Notes: generated from the sequence alone by a model not told the origin. DNA of 64,000 nt from Fredinandcohnia quinoae (GCF_022427965.1 NZ_JAKTTI010000001.1:304616-368615); one strand, 5' to 3'; counted from the stretch's first letter, positions 26,789 through 36,511 are shown. Made by a program: numbers and translations.

Positions 26789-27205
26789 ATGAAATTGCAA
26801 GCCATTCCATATATCTTAATGAACGGAAGAGCTAGGGAGGCTATTGAATTTTATAGAAATGTATTAAATGCAGATATACTATTTCAAAGCAGTATTGGCG
26901 ATCGCCCCAAAGATATAGCCTCACAATTTCTAGAAATTGAACAAGAGCTTATTGCACATGCAGTATTAAAAATCGGAGAAACACAGATTATGATTTCTGA
27001 CATACTTACGGGAATTCCATCTATTGATGGGGGTAAAATTAGCATTTGCTTGATAATTGAGGGTGTAGCAAGCTCCCAACGAATTTTTAATCAATTAAAA
27101 GTTGGTGGTACAGTGAACTTGGATTTAGCTAAAACACACTATAGCCCTGCGTACGGAATAGTTACAGATAAATTTGGCGTTACCTTTCAAATTTCCACAC
27201 AATAA
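26789..27205 (+). CDS. VOC/PhnB-like protein
   Basis: A 138-residue vicinal-oxygen-chelate fold protein of the PhnB (3-demethylubiquinone methyltransferase-like) kind, with the N-terminal signature IPYILMNGRAREAIEFYRNVL and the C-terminal YGIVTDKFGVTFQIST. Members of this group are often of unknown activity. The ATG has AAGGAGATG upstream. Its neighbour, a divergent WYL regulator, suggests coupled regulation. Confidence 0.8.
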   Translation: MKLQAIPYILMNGRAREAIEFYRNVLNADILFQSSIGDRPKDIASQFLEIEQELIAHAVLKIGETQIMISDILTGIPSIDGGKISICLIIEGVASSQRIFNQLKVGGTVNLDLAKTHYSPAYGIVTDKFGVTFQISTQ

Positions 27206-27223
27206 TTTTTAAAGGTGATAAAA

Positions 27224-27784
27224 ATGAGGCCCAAACTTACTTTTAACTTAAGTGTTCAAGATTTTAAAAACTTTTATTGGTTGAAGGAAGAATTACAATT
27301 TTTTTGCAGAGAACATGGGCTATCAGCTTCAGGTTCAAAATTAGAGATTTCAAATAGGATCACTAATTTTCTGCATACTGGGGAGATAAAAACACCAATC
27401 AGAAAAAGAAAGGCCACTAGTAAACGTACTAAACAAAAATTAAGTTTAGATACAGTGATTACGGAGGAGCATCGATGCAGCCAAGAAGTTAGAGCCTTTT
27501 TCAAGACAGCAATTAATCAAAAGTTTCATTTTTCAACCTATATACAGAACTATTTTAAAAACAATGCTGGAAAGACATATCGTGATGCTATAGAGGCTTG
27601 GTATAAAGAGGAGGAACGAAAGAAAGACCCTAAATATAAGAATGCAATCAGTCCACAATTTGAATATAACCAATTTATCCGGGACTTTTTCGCTGACACA
27701 AAGAACAAAGGAAAAGGTAGAGAAGAAGCAATAAAAGCATGGAACATTATTAAAAAATTGCCCGGATCTAATAAATATATGTAA
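27224..27784 (+). CDS. SAP/DUF6434-like domain protein
   Basis: A basic protein of 186 residues. The segment CREHGLSASGSKLEISNRITNF is a SAP-like helix pair, a DNA/RNA-binding motif. A lysine/arginine linker (KTPIRKRKATSKRTKQK) follows. The C-terminal part repeats an element (FSTYIQNYFKNNAGKTYRDAIEAWY and FNQFIRDFF...GREEAIKAWN). These fit the DUF6434 type found beside SAP domains in Bacillus, by recollection. Function unknown. GGTGAT precedes the ATG by four bases. It lies 18 bases after the VOC gene and likely shares its transcript. Confidence 0.65.
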   Translation: MRPKLTFNLSVQDFKNFYWLKEELQFFCREHGLSASGSKLEISNRITNFLHTGEIKTPIRKRKATSKRTKQKLSLDTVITEEHRCSQEVRAFFKTAINQKFHFSTYIQNYFKNNAGKTYRDAIEAWYKEEERKKDPKYKNAISPQFEYNQFIRDFFADTKNKGKGREEAIKAWNIIKKLPGSNKYM

Positions 27785-27812
27785 AAGGGGTTTAGCCCCT
27801 TTTACATCATTT
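27780..27812. terminator. Terminator between convergent genes
   Basis: Stem TGTAAAAGGGG / CCCCTTTTACA with a five-base loop, covering the stop codon of the SAP gene; a TTTCTTTTT stretch follows on the plus strand. Confidence 0.75.
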
Positions 27813-28472
27813 CTTTTTAATTACATACAAAATGATCCAAAGAATTCCCCCAGCAAGTAGCGATGCCCACCAGGTGAAATTGAATGAAGGACCAATGTCA
27901 GGAATAAAGCGTACTGCAGTTAATACAGCTGCCATATTTAATGCAGCAACTGAACCTGCAATGACCATATCCCTTTTTGTTGTACGCTTCTTTTGAAATA
28001 ACGAGTTTTTTACAAGCTTAAAAATAACCCATATCGTGAATATCACGAACATCGCAATCATGAGACCTATAACAATAACTTTAAATGGATAGACCTCTAT
28101 ATTTACTTCATGGAATCGTGAAACCACAAGGAAAATCATACCGCGTAATAGCAAAGTCCAGCTAACAATGTTACCGATGATACCTAAAACAAATGGTAGT
28201 ACTGCACGTTTTTGCTCTTTAGGGAGAAGTTCAATAATTTCATCGGCGTATGCCTTCGGATTGGAACCAAATATGTCTTTAGCTGTTTTTCCTGCCTCTT
28301 GCCCTTCAAGTAAATGATCAAGCAACTCCATTAATACCTCTTCAGATTGCTGCTCAGAAATCAAAAATTGAAGTCGAATATAGACCAACATATCGCTATA
28401 ATACACTTCATTTTCCGGAGTCAATAATTCTCTTTTTCTATTGTTTTCTTCGATTAATTTTGTTGCATTCAT
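27807..28472 (-). CDS. DUF1129 family membrane protein
   Basis: A protein of 221 residues: a helical cytoplasmic N-terminus (LIEENNRKRELL, EEVLMELLDHLLEGQEAGKTA, then IFGSNPKAYADEIIELLPKE), then four membrane helices (about 95-118, 128-155, 170-190 and 200-218). This matches the DUF1129/DUF1048-like proteins that are found next to PadR regulators. Function unknown; relatives accompany membrane-stress responses. The ATG with GGTGAG four bases upstream lies just after the padR stop, so the pair is one operon. Confidence 0.72.
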   Translation of the reverse strand: MNATKLIEENNRKRELLTPENEVYYSDMLVYIRLQFLISEQQSEEVLMELLDHLLEGQEAGKTAKDIFGSNPKAYADEIIELLPKEQKRAVLPFVLGIIGNIVSWTLLLRGMIFLVVSRFHEVNIEVYPFKVIVIGLMIAMFVIFTIWVIFKLVKNSLFQKKRTTKRDMVIAGSVAALNMAAVLTAVRFIPDIGPSFNFTWWASLLAGGILWIILYVIKKK

Positions 28473-28477
28473 CTTTC

Positions 28478-28801
28478 TCACCTTCCTTTAAGTAAATCGT
28501 TCACCGGCTTTGAAATTTGTTTCCACTCTTCAGTAATGATAGTCAAAGCTTCATGTCCTTCAGCGGTTAAAAAATAGTATTTTCGATTAGGTCCAGCATC
28601 AGATGGTCTCATTTCTCCCCTAATTAATCCATTTTTTTGGAGTCTCAATAAAACAGGATAAATTGTCCCTTCACTTACATCATCTAGTCCAACCTCTTGC
28701 AATTTTTGAGATAGTTCATACCCATAGACTGTTTCCTTCTCAATAACTGCTAAAACGCATCCATCCAAAATTCCCTTTAGTAATTGACTTCTTATCGACA
28801 T
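28478..28801 (-). CDS. PadR family transcriptional regulator
   Basis: A 107-residue winged-helix regulator. LLKGILDGCVLAVIEKETVYGYELSQKL and SEGTIYPVLLRLQKNGLI are the PadR signature, and GPNRKYYFLTAEG is the wing. The ATG of MSIRSQ has GGGGGTAAG about eight bases upstream. PadR proteins usually repress their own operon; two operator-like palindromes lie immediately upstream. The gene precedes the DUF1129 gene with 5 bases between. Confidence 0.88.
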   Translation of the reverse strand: MSIRSQLLKGILDGCVLAVIEKETVYGYELSQKLQEVGLDDVSEGTIYPVLLRLQKNGLIRGEMRPSDAGPNRKYYFLTAEGHEALTIITEEWKQISKPVNDLLKGR

Positions 28802-28816
28802 ATACAACTTACCCCC

Positions 28817-28889
28817 ACTAACATGCATTACAAGATAGTTGATAAAAAAAATAGCCTGAGATTTTTACTATTTGTTATTACAAGATAGT
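28817..28889 (-). promoter_or_regulatory. Two PadR-type operators
   Basis: Two imperfect 23-base palindromes, ACTAACATGCATTACAAGATAGT split as 28817-28839 and a second at 28867-28889 (ACTATTTGTT, then ATTACAAGATAGT), share the half ATTACAAGATAGT. Their starts are 50 bases apart, about five helical turns. The stretch also repeats TAGTT(A/G)ATAAAAAAA. Autoregulation is inference. Confidence 0.5.
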
Positions 28890-28974
28890 TAATAAAAAAA
28901 ACAACTACTTGGTTATGCAAAATAGTTGTTTTTAATATAATTTATTTTTCTTTTTGTGTCAATAAGCAATCCGC

Positions 28975-29769
28975 TTAGCCCCAAACCTCTTCTAATGTAT
29001 CCCTAAAGAGATTATCAAGCATATTTGTAGGATCTGGAATTTCAATATTTATGTTTTTTGTAAAATGCTCTAAATGTTCAATTTCCTTAGTGAGATATTG
29101 ATTTATTACATCAATCTTTGGTTCTAGCGTTAATTCTTCACCGGCAATTTTACGCTCTAGTAAGGTTGCGATTTCATCTTTTAGTTCACCAGGATTAATA
29201 ATATCTTTTACTAATTCCTCAAACTTAATGGGTGGAATTGTATTATACTTTTCAATCCATTTTGCCGCTAAAATAGGTCTTAATACATAGAAGTATTTTT
29301 TTATTTTAACCTCGTTGCCTTGTAGATAATCACGAAAATTCCCTTTTGCCATATTTAAATAATGGTAGATACATGATGCGGGCGAAAAAATATTCTTAGC
29401 TGAATGTCTCATTTGATCAATCGTAGTAAATGACTGATAATATATGATATTTGAACGGAGCCATTCCAAAAGTGGCGGATTGGATTTACGAAATAATCGT
29501 AGCGCTTTTGTTAGCTCCCAACCGCTTACATCTAATAGCTCATGGATAGGAATCGAAATTTTGTCTCTGCTAGGAATTTCGATAACATCTCTTTTATGAT
29601 CAATCGATAAATACCACTCTTTTTGATGAACATAAATAAATCGAACATCATAGTCACTATCTTTAGAAGGGAATCCCCAAGCGCGGCTACCAGATTCACA
29701 TGCATACAAAACTTTTACATCATAATCGATTTCAATTTGTTTTACTACTTGTTGAATATGTTGTTTCAT
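28975..29769 (-). CDS. Nucleotidyltransferase (DNA polymerase beta superfamily, YcgL-like)
   Basis: A 264-residue protein with the fold motif GSRAWGFPSKDSDYDVRFIYV: GS, and Asp residues at the D-x-D position. This is the PF10127 family (RNA repair-associated polymerase-beta superfamily), to which B. subtilis YcgL belongs. The activity is not established; relatives may add nucleotides to RNA or small molecules. The remainder is helical, with SPASCIYHYLNMAKGN as a conserved family segment. It is monocistronic. Confidence 0.78.
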   Translation of the reverse strand: MKQHIQQVVKQIEIDYDVKVLYACESGSRAWGFPSKDSDYDVRFIYVHQKEWYLSIDHKRDVIEIPSRDKISIPIHELLDVSGWELTKALRLFRKSNPPLLEWLRSNIIYYQSFTTIDQMRHSAKNIFSPASCIYHYLNMAKGNFRDYLQGNEVKIKKYFYVLRPILAAKWIEKYNTIPPIKFEELVKDIINPGELKDEIATLLERKIAGEELTLEPKIDVINQYLTKEIEHLEHFTKNINIEIPDPTNMLDNLFRDTLEEVWG

Positions 29770-29844
29770 CTATTTATCCCCCATTAACGGTTTTATATAT
29801 GGTAACCTATAGGTGATTACATAACAAGATAGTGAGTGATGAAA

Positions 29845-30243
29845 ATGTCTTTGATTAAAACTCATCCTATACAGTTGAGATTATTATATAGCGTTGCCAT
29901 TATTGTTACCATATTTTTAGGCTTAGCTTCAAGAAAATATGGATATTTACTTCCTCCATTTGTAGCTGAAAATGGTGGGGATATGCTTTGGGCGATGATG
30001 GTTTATTTTGGGTTTCGTTTTTTGTTTGTGCGAAAGAGTTTTATTTCTGCACTTGTTTTATGCTTCATATTCACGTTTGGAATTGAATTTAGTCAATTAT
30101 ATCAAGCTGAATGGATGCATCAGATTCGTGGTACGGTGCTTGGAGCTTTAATATTTGGTAAAGGGTTTTTATTGGTGGATCTTGTTCGATATTCGGGAGG
30201 AATCATGATTGCAGTAGTGTTGGATAAAATATTCCTAAAATAA
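29845..30243 (+). CDS. DUF2809 family membrane protein
   Basis: A protein of 132 residues with four predicted membrane helices (about 13-30, 45-60, 66-88 and 104-126). The segments ASRKYGYLLPPFVAENGGDMLWAMMVYF and GIEFSQLYQAEW are the DUF2809 signature. Function unknown. I start at the ATG with GTGAT four bases upstream; GTG and ATG codons two and three positions earlier are alternatives. It is monocistronic. Confidence 0.72.
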   Translation: MSLIKTHPIQLRLLYSVAIIVTIFLGLASRKYGYLLPPFVAENGGDMLWAMMVYFGFRFLFVRKSFISALVLCFIFTFGIEFSQLYQAEWMHQIRGTVLGALIFGKGFLLVDLVRYSGGIMIAVVLDKIFLK

Positions 30244-30308
30244 TGACTACTCTTATTTTCTAGATAATGGTACTATTTATATAATCAATTTGAATGGAGA
30301 TGTGATTA

Positions 30309-31142
30309 ATGATATATAAACCCCGACACGAACCCCAAGAATTAATCATACTACGGTATTTACAACCCCGAATGAAGTTTACTGAAAAGGAGCAAAAATA
30401 CTTTTCTCAGCTTGAAAAGGGTTACCAAGGCGAGATATTGTTTGATGCAAGATTAAATGACGTCCGGAATGATTTTCTAGTTCTGAATGATCTCTTGTTC
30501 GAAATTGGCAATTCTTTCTTTCAAATTGACTCACTACTAATTACCCAGAACAAAATTTATCTTATTGATGTAAAAAATTATGATGGTGACTTTTTTATTC
30601 AAAAAGGCAAGTGGTACACCTTTTCGGATATTGAAATAAAAGACCCACTTATACAGTTAACCCGTAGTGAATCCTTACTCCGACGATTATTCCACGAAAA
30701 TGGCTTTAACCTCCCAATTGAAGCTTCACTTATCTTTATTAACTCTGACTTTTACTTATACCAAGCTCCATTAAATCTACCTATTACTTTCCCAACCCAG
30801 TTGAACCGCTTTTTTAAAAAATTAAATTCGATTCCATCCAAGATAACTGATAGACATTGGAAGTTAGCTGAGAAATTAAAAGCTTTGCATCTTATGAATA
30901 ACCCTTTCACTAGAATACCAGAGTACACATATGAATCGCTTGAAAAAGGGATCACCTGTGTAGCATGCTATTCGTTTTATACTGATATTCGAAATAGTAG
31001 TTTTAAATGTTCTGGGTGTGGTTTCGTGGAAAATGTTGAATTGGCTGTGTTAAGGAGTATTAAAGAGTTTGTCCACCTTTTTCCGAATAGAAAGATACGA
31101 CTAAATACTATTCATGAATGGTACGATGAAAAAATATCGTAA
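30309..31142 (+). CDS. NERD-domain protein
   Basis: A 277-residue protein. The N-terminal NERD (nuclease-related) domain is about residues 36-145: KGYQGEILFDARL, then FQIDSLLITQNKIYLIDVKNYDGDF, where Glu, Asp and the Val-Lys pair match the endonuclease-like core. The C-terminus has two CxxC pairs (CVACYSF, CSGCGF), a probable zinc finger. NERD proteins are common in Bacillus and their substrate is unknown. The ATG has GGAGATGTGAT upstream. No nearby partner is seen. Confidence 0.8.
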   Translation: MIYKPRHEPQELIILRYLQPRMKFTEKEQKYFSQLEKGYQGEILFDARLNDVRNDFLVLNDLLFEIGNSFFQIDSLLITQNKIYLIDVKNYDGDFFIQKGKWYTFSDIEIKDPLIQLTRSESLLRRLFHENGFNLPIEASLIFINSDFYLYQAPLNLPITFPTQLNRFFKKLNSIPSKITDRHWKLAEKLKALHLMNNPFTRIPEYTYESLEKGITCVACYSFYTDIRNSSFKCSGCGFVENVELAVLRSIKEFVHLFPNRKIRLNTIHEWYDEKIS

Positions 31143-31252
31143 TCAGAACTCCAAAAGATTCTTTCAAGAAACTTTAAATTAAAAAAACTTGGAAGGGCTT
31201 CTTATTATATGGAGGACTAAGATGGAGGTGTATAGGTGAACTTCTCCTAACT

Positions 31253-31480
31253 CTTACTTTTAGCGGCGATTCGCACATTTGCACCACTACTTTTTCCTTT
31301 TTTTTACTTTTCTGGTGTGGATTTGCGCATTTGCAACACTACTTTTTCCTTCTTTTTACTTTTCTAGTGGCGATTCACACGTTTGCACCACCACTTTTTC
31401 CTTCTTTTTACTTTTCCGGTGGCGATTCACAGGTTTGCACCACCACTTTTTCCTTCTTTTTACTTTTCCAATGGAGATTC
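31253..31480. repeat. 52-bp tandem repeat, four copies plus a partial
   Basis: The anchor GATTC/GATTT recurs at exactly 52-base steps (31268, 31320, 31372, 31424, 31476). Each unit contains a GTTTGCACCACC part and the pyrimidine tract CTTTTTCCTTCTTTTTACTT. The later copies are almost identical and the first and last diverge. GGTGG...CCACC in each unit can form a hairpin. 52 is not a multiple of three, so the open frames across it are not genes. Bases 31143-31252 hold nothing recognisable. Confidence 0.85.
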
Positions 31481-31582
31481 GTGGCCATGCCTTTCAGAAG
31501 TTTCCCTTTTTCACTTTAAAAAGCAGGTATAAAAATAACGCATTCCTTTTACAAAATGCGTCTGGTAGGGCAAATCTCTTGA

Positions 31583-32044
31583 TTATTTAATCTTTGTACG
31601 TTCTTTCCAAAGTATCATTGGATTTACTTGCCCTTCCTCCAACTGCATTTGGATCATTGATAACGAACGGTCTACCCTTAACTTTTTCAAATCCTCGTAA
31701 ATCTCTTTTGACTTTCCCAAACCAACACCTGCGGCATCCTCAATAGAACCACAAAAATATACCTGTTCAATCCCTGCAAAATACATCGCACTTAGGCACA
31801 TCGGGCAAGGCTCACCGCTTGCATACATGGTATATCCAGACAAATCATTTGTCTTCAACTGCTCCTGTGCACGTCTAATTGCTAACAACTCAGCATGCCC
31901 ACTTACATCAAATTTCTTGTGCAGTTCATTTACCCCTTCCGCAATAATCTGATCATCCTTCACAAGAACCGCACCAAACGGCTGACCGCCACTATTAACA
32001 TTATCCATAGCCAACACTACTGCTCTTTCCATAAATTTATCCAA
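31583..32044 (-). CDS. Nucleoside deaminase (guanine deaminase-like)
   Basis: A cytoplasmic zinc deaminase of 153 residues. The zinc motifs are HAELLAI and PCPMC, and the N-terminus GGQPFGAVLVKDDQIIAEG is typical of GuaD and tRNA-adenosine deaminase relatives. It resembles B. subtilis GuaD in size, but the zinc motif reads HAEL rather than HAEV and the C-terminus differs, so the substrate is uncertain. The start is TTG with GAGGAGG 7 bases upstream. It has no operon partner. Confidence 0.77.
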   Translation of the reverse strand: MDKFMERAVVLAMDNVNSGGQPFGAVLVKDDQIIAEGVNELHKKFDVSGHAELLAIRRAQEQLKTNDLSGYTMYASGEPCPMCLSAMYFAGIEQVYFCGSIEDAAGVGLGKSKEIYEDLKKLRVDRSLSMIQMQLEEGQVNPMILWKERTKIK

Positions 32045-32137
32045 TCCAATTCCTCCTCACCATTTCTTTTACATAATACCTTATCAAATGAAGATAGTAT
32101 GTGCAAAATATACAATTCTTTATCATATATTGAGATC

Positions 32138-32168
32138 AAAAAAACAGAAGCCTCGACCTCTGCTTCTG
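32138..32168 (-). terminator. Terminator of the sulfate assimilation operon
   Basis: On the minus strand CAGAAGC / GCTTCTG with a 10-base loop leads into seven T. It lies 31 bases after cysI. Confidence 0.75.
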
Positions 32169-32198
32169 CCCCCTCTTTAATATACACTCAACTTCTAA

Positions 32199-33920
32199 TC
32201 AATCATGAAAATTAGTCCCATCTGATGATTCTTTAATAATACCAACACGTACAACAAAGTCCCCGAAATGTTCCTTGTCCTCACGTTCCTTAGCATAACG
32301 CGTAAGCAACAGTCTCATTTCGCTTAAAATTTCATCCTCGCCAATATTTTCGAGATACATTTTGTTTAACCGACTTCCATCAAATGCAGCACCGAGATAC
32401 ATATTATACTTCCCTGGGGCTTTCCCCATAAATGCAACCTCAGCAAGAGCTGGGCGCGCACAACCATTTGGACAACCCGTCATTCGAATTGTAATCTCTT
32501 CATTTCTTAGACCATTTTCAACAATGATTTCTTCAATTTTATCAATTAAAACAGGCAAATACCGTTCACTCTCGGCCATCGCTAAACCACATGTTGGCAA
32601 AGCAACACATGCCATGGAATTACGTCGTAAGGCAGAGTAGTAGTCACTGTTAGTTAATCCGAAAATTTCAATTAACTCACTAATTCGTTCTTTATTTTCC
32701 TCAGAAACATTAGCGATAACTAGATTTTGATTGGCAGTTAGACGGAAGTCACCTGTATGGATTTTTGCAATTTCGTGCAAACCTGTTTTTAGTTGATAAC
32801 TATCATAATCCACCACACGACCATTTTGAACAAAAAGAGTATAATGCCATTTACCATTAATTCCTTTTACCCAGCCATAGCGGTCGCCATTATGATCGAA
32901 ATGATATGACTTAGCCTCAGCTAGCCTCCAGCCAAGACGGTTCTCTAATTCTTCCTTAACAACTTCAAGACCAAGTCGGTCAATTGTATACTTGAATCTT
33001 GCATTTTTACGGACAGATCGATTCCCGTAATCACGCTGTATCGTAATTATTTTTTCGGCAACCTCTATTATCTTATCAGGACCACAGAAGCCAATCACCT
33101 TCGCTACCTGTGGGTAGGTTGCTTTGTCACCATGGGTAAAACCCATCCCCCCACCTATTGCGATGTTAAATCCGATAAGCTTCCCTTCCTCTACGACCGC
33201 AATTAATCCGAGATCCTGAGAAAAAACATCAATATCATTCGATGGTGGTACTGCAATCCCTATTTTGAATTTTCTCGGCAAATACAAATTACCGTAGATT
33301 GGTTCGACTTCATCAACATCCGGCGAACTAGCGACTTTCTCCTCATCCAACCAAATTTCATGATAGGTTCTTGTACGTGGTAATAAGTAATCACTTAGCA
33401 ATTTTGCATATTCATAAACTTCAGAATGTATTTCAGATTGATAAGGATTAGGATTACACATTACATTCCGATTAACATCTCCACAGGCAGCAAGTGTATT
33501 TAATAGAATACGATCAATTTCTTGTATTGTCGTTTTCATATTCCATTTTAAAATACCATGCATTTGAAACGATTGACGTGTTGTTAGTTTTAATGCTCCA
33601 CTCGCATATTTATCGGATAGCTCTTCAAGAACCCGCCATTGTTCAGAATTTACAACTCCACCTGGAGCACGTACTCGCAACATAAAACCATATGCTGGTT
33701 CAAGTTTTTGTTTTTGCCTCTCATTTCGAAGATCTCGATTATCCTGTAAATAACTTCCGTGAAACTTCATAAGACGATTATCATCATCATTAATTCCTGA
33801 ACTAATCTGATTTCTCATTGAAGCCTCTAATGTTCCACGCAAATAGTCGCTCTCATCTTTAATTCGTTCTACATCACTCGGAGTACCATCCGGCGCTTTT
33901 AATATTTGCTTGAAAACCAT
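32199..33920 (-). CDS. cysI: Sulfite reductase (NADPH) hemoprotein beta subunit
   Basis: Reduces sulfite to sulfide with six electrons from CysJ. It is 573 residues and carries both the siroheme-binding ferredoxin-like halves ([16 protein letters not shown] near the N-terminus) and the iron-sulfur/siroheme cysteines in [12 protein letters not shown] and [10 protein letters not shown]. The length is normal. The ATG has AAGGGAG upstream. It is the last gene of the operon, 27 bases after cysJ. Confidence 0.96.
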   Translation of the reverse strand: MVFKQILKAPDGTPSDVERIKDESDYLRGTLEASMRNQISSGINDDDNRLMKFHGSYLQDNRDLRNERQKQKLEPAYGFMLRVRAPGGVVNSEQWRVLEELSDKYASGALKLTTRQSFQMHGILKWNMKTTIQEIDRILLNTLAACGDVNRNVMCNPNPYQSEIHSEVYEYAKLLSDYLLPRTRTYHEIWLDEEKVASSPDVDEVEPIYGNLYLPRKFKIGIAVPPSNDIDVFSQDLGLIAVVEEGKLIGFNIAIGGGMGFTHGDKATYPQVAKVIGFCGPDKIIEVAEKIITIQRDYGNRSVRKNARFKYTIDRLGLEVVKEELENRLGWRLAEAKSYHFDHNGDRYGWVKGINGKWHYTLFVQNGRVVDYDSYQLKTGLHEIAKIHTGDFRLTANQNLVIANVSEENKERISELIEIFGLTNSDYYSALRRNSMACVALPTCGLAMAESERYLPVLIDKIEEIIVENGLRNEEITIRMTGCPNGCARPALAEVAFMGKAPGKYNMYLGAAFDGSRLNKMYLENIGEDEILSEMRLLLTRYAKEREDKEHFGDFVVRVGIIKESSDGTNFHD

Positions 33921-33947
33921 AACGAATTAACTCCCTTTCTTCCTACA

Positions 33948-35759
33948 TTAATAAACATCACGCTGATAACGCTTTTGTTGTAAAAGTCTAGCAACATATT
34001 CCTCCGCTTTTTCACGGCTCAAACCACTCTCTGTTTCAATAATTTCAATTAGTGTGTGATGAACATCTCGTGCCATGTTCTTTTCATCACCACAAACGTA
34101 AACATATGCTCCTTCTTCCAACCACATAAATAATTCCTTGCTATTTTCAAGCATACGATTTTGTACATAAACCTTTTCTTCCTGGTCCCTTGAGAAAGCA
34201 ACATCCGCTCTTGTCAGAACTCCACTTTCCAGCCATTTCTGCCACTCAATTTGATACAGAAAATCTGACACAAAATGTTGGTCACCGAAGAATAACCATG
34301 ACTTTCCTTCTATACCAAGCTCTTCACGTTCTTGCATAAAAGAACGAAACGGTGCAACGCCCGTTCCCGGTCCAATCATGATAATCGGTGCTTCAGGATT
34401 AGCTGGCAACTTGAAATTTTCATTATGTTGAATAAAAACAGGCAAAATATCCCCTGGTTGAAGGCGCTCTGCTGTTAAAATTGAGCAAACACCATTTCGT
34501 CTCCTCCCATTTACTTCATAGCGAACAGCGCCAATTGTTAGATGAACTTCATCTGGATTAGCAGCTAAACTACTAGCAATTGAATATAATCGAACTGGTA
34601 TTTTCCGTAGGACAGATACAAATTCTTGCGCTGTATTGCCCCAAACCCCAAAGTCGCGAATCAAATCAAGTAAGTCGCGCCCCTCGATGTATGCTTTCAC
34701 CCTTCCCTCATTGCCAGGTGATAACAGGTCTTGATATTCCTGATTAGTGGAAAGCTTCCCTATCTTTTCTAGAAGAGGTTTTGTCAGAACCGTAATTTCA
34801 TAGAATGAATACAGAGCATCATATAGTGAACGTGTATCACCTTGCTTTAAAGTCACAATTTCATCAGGACTCCAATTTAACTCATTAAGAATAAGATCAA
34901 CTAGGTCAGGATCATTTTCCGGATAGATTCCAAGACTATCACCAGGTTCAAATGTGAGGCCAGATCCCTCTATTGACAGCTCGAGATGACGAGTTTCTTT
35001 GTTTGATCCTCTTCCATTCAAATTAATATTCTCTAAAACTTCTGCCTTGAAGGGATTCGTTCGTGAATATACGGATTCGGAGACTATCGACTGGACTCCT
35101 AATTCAAAATTTTCACTTTCACCCTCAGTATCTTTCAAACTACTAAAAACTCCCTGTATCCATTCTTCTGCTGGCTCATCATAATCGACGTCACAATCAA
35201 ATCGAGGATAAAGCCTTGTTCCACCAAGTTCCTCCAATCGCTGGTCAAAATCCTTTCCAGTTTTACAGAAAAATTCATAGGAGCTGTCTCCTAGTGCTAA
35301 TACTGAAAAATGTAAATCATCAAGCTTTGGTGCTCTTTTACTATGAAGATAATCGAAGAATGTCAAAGCATTATCCGGTGGATCCCCTTCCCCATGTGTA
35401 CTTACAACAATTAAAAGGTTCTTGATTTTTTTTAATTGATTTGGTTTAAAATCATTCATGGAAACAACGGTTAATTTAAACCCACTAGTTTCAAGTGTTT
35501 TTGCAGCTTTGTTCGCTAGACCTTTTGAGTTACCTGTCTGCGAACCGTATAGAATGGTTACTTCTTTCGTAATTACTGCACCACTGCCTTGATTTCCAAC
35601 CTGAATAACAGGTGAATTAGAATTAAGTCCAGATTGTATCGCAGCAGCTAGGTACCCGCTCAACCAAACCATTTGTGTCTCATTCATAGTTGGTAGAAGG
35701 CGGTTAAGAAGATCTGCCTGCTCTTGATTAAATAGACTGTTTAAAACCTGAAGTTGCAA
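33948..35759 (-). CDS. cysJ: Sulfite reductase (NADPH) flavoprotein alpha subunit
   Basis: The electron-supply partner of CysI, 603 residues. An FMN flavodoxin domain (ILYGSQTGNSKGLA, VSTHGEGDPPDNAL, LALGDSSY) is followed by an FAD/NADPH reductase domain (RLYSIASS, IMIGPGTGVAPFRSF, YVCGD). I start at a TTG that gives MQLQVLNSLFNQEQ, matching B. subtilis CysJ, with GGGGTG 7 bases upstream; the frame is open five codons further. Confidence 0.95.
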   Translation of the reverse strand: MQLQVLNSLFNQEQADLLNRLLPTMNETQMVWLSGYLAAAIQSGLNSNSPVIQVGNQGSGAVITKEVTILYGSQTGNSKGLANKAAKTLETSGFKLTVVSMNDFKPNQLKKIKNLLIVVSTHGEGDPPDNALTFFDYLHSKRAPKLDDLHFSVLALGDSSYEFFCKTGKDFDQRLEELGGTRLYPRFDCDVDYDEPAEEWIQGVFSSLKDTEGESENFELGVQSIVSESVYSRTNPFKAEVLENINLNGRGSNKETRHLELSIEGSGLTFEPGDSLGIYPENDPDLVDLILNELNWSPDEIVTLKQGDTRSLYDALYSFYEITVLTKPLLEKIGKLSTNQEYQDLLSPGNEGRVKAYIEGRDLLDLIRDFGVWGNTAQEFVSVLRKIPVRLYSIASSLAANPDEVHLTIGAVRYEVNGRRRNGVCSILTAERLQPGDILPVFIQHNENFKLPANPEAPIIMIGPGTGVAPFRSFMQEREELGIEGKSWLFFGDQHFVSDFLYQIEWQKWLESGVLTRADVAFSRDQEEKVYVQNRMLENSKELFMWLEEGAYVYVCGDEKNMARDVHHTLIEIIETESGLSREKAEEYVARLLQQKRYQRDVY

Positions 35760-35779
35760 CGTTATACACCCCACTATTG

Positions 35780-36511
35780 TTAAAAAATAACTATCTTCTT
35801 ACTGCTTGCACGTTCAATTACAATATCCTCAATGGCCTGATGTTGACTTAACGGACCGGTTTGTTGTATTAATCTTCCTGCTTTCTTCCTTCTATTAACC
35901 TCCCGTTCTACTTCTGCACTTAGTAATCCAGAAAATAATAAATATGGAAGAACGAAGACGATTCCAGTCCCTTCTTCTAAAATATTATCCAAACCTTGTT
36001 GAAGACTTGGTTCAGCAGCGGCTAAAAAACAAACGGTTACAAAGTCAATTCCTAGACGTTCCTTAAGCCCACTAGCAATCTGTGAAAAGTCAGCATGAAT
36101 ATCTGGATCACTACTTCCCCTAGCAACGATCAATAGTCGATCCATTTGACCAGAAGAATTCCTTACAAGCTCTGCTGCTGCATCTAGGATTTTCTCCTGT
36201 ACTCCAAAGGGATCCTTCATAAGAATTTCAACATGTGGGAAATCAGCTTGTAAGGACGATAATGTCTGTGGGATATCATGTTTAATATGCCCTGCTGCAA
36301 GCAGGAACAATGGGACTACATTAATTACTGTTGCCCCCCTTGCAATGCACCGCTTAAACCCTTCATTAATCAATGGTTTCGTCAATTCTAAGAAGCTCAT
36401 CTCCTGTATCGGAATATCAATTCGATTCATGACCCTTTCTATAAAATCTATAGCCTCACTTGCCCCTTTTTTTGAACGTGTGCCATGTGCTATATAAAGA
36501 ATGGCTTCCAT
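35780..36511 (-). CDS. sirB: Sirohydrochlorin ferrochelatase
   Basis: Inserts iron into sirohydrochlorin to finish siroheme, the cofactor of CysI. A 243-residue double-domain CbiX/SirB protein. The N-terminal half has IAHGTRSKKG with the catalytic His, and VPLFLLAAGHIKHDIP with the second His; the second half repeats the fold (LLIVARGSSDPD, FVLPYLLFSG). It equals B. subtilis YlnE in size and position. It lies between sumT and cysJ. Confidence 0.92.
   Translation of the reverse strand: MEAILYIAHGTRSKKGASEAIDFIERVMNRIDIPIQEMSFLELTKPLINEGFKRCIARGATVINVVPLFLLAAGHIKHDIPQTLSSLQADFPHVEILMKDPFGVQEKILDAAAELVRNSSGQMDRLLIVARGSSDPDIHADFSQIASGLKERLGIDFVTVCFLAAAEPSLQQGLDNILEEGTGIVFVLPYLLFSGLLSAEVEREVNRRKKAGRLIQQTGPLSQHQAIEDIVIERASSKKIVIF

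Noticed and set aside
29821..29845. A third PadR operator before the DUF2809 gene
   Set aside because: Only the half-site ACAAGATAGT is present; the other half lacks symmetry.
31253..31480. CRISPR array
   Set aside because: The units are contiguous with no unique spacers, and no cas gene is present.
31279..31590. Two overlapping plus-strand reading frames across the tandem repeat
   Set aside because: The 52-base period is not divisible by three and the predicted peptides are low-complexity Phe/Ser runs without a ribosome site.
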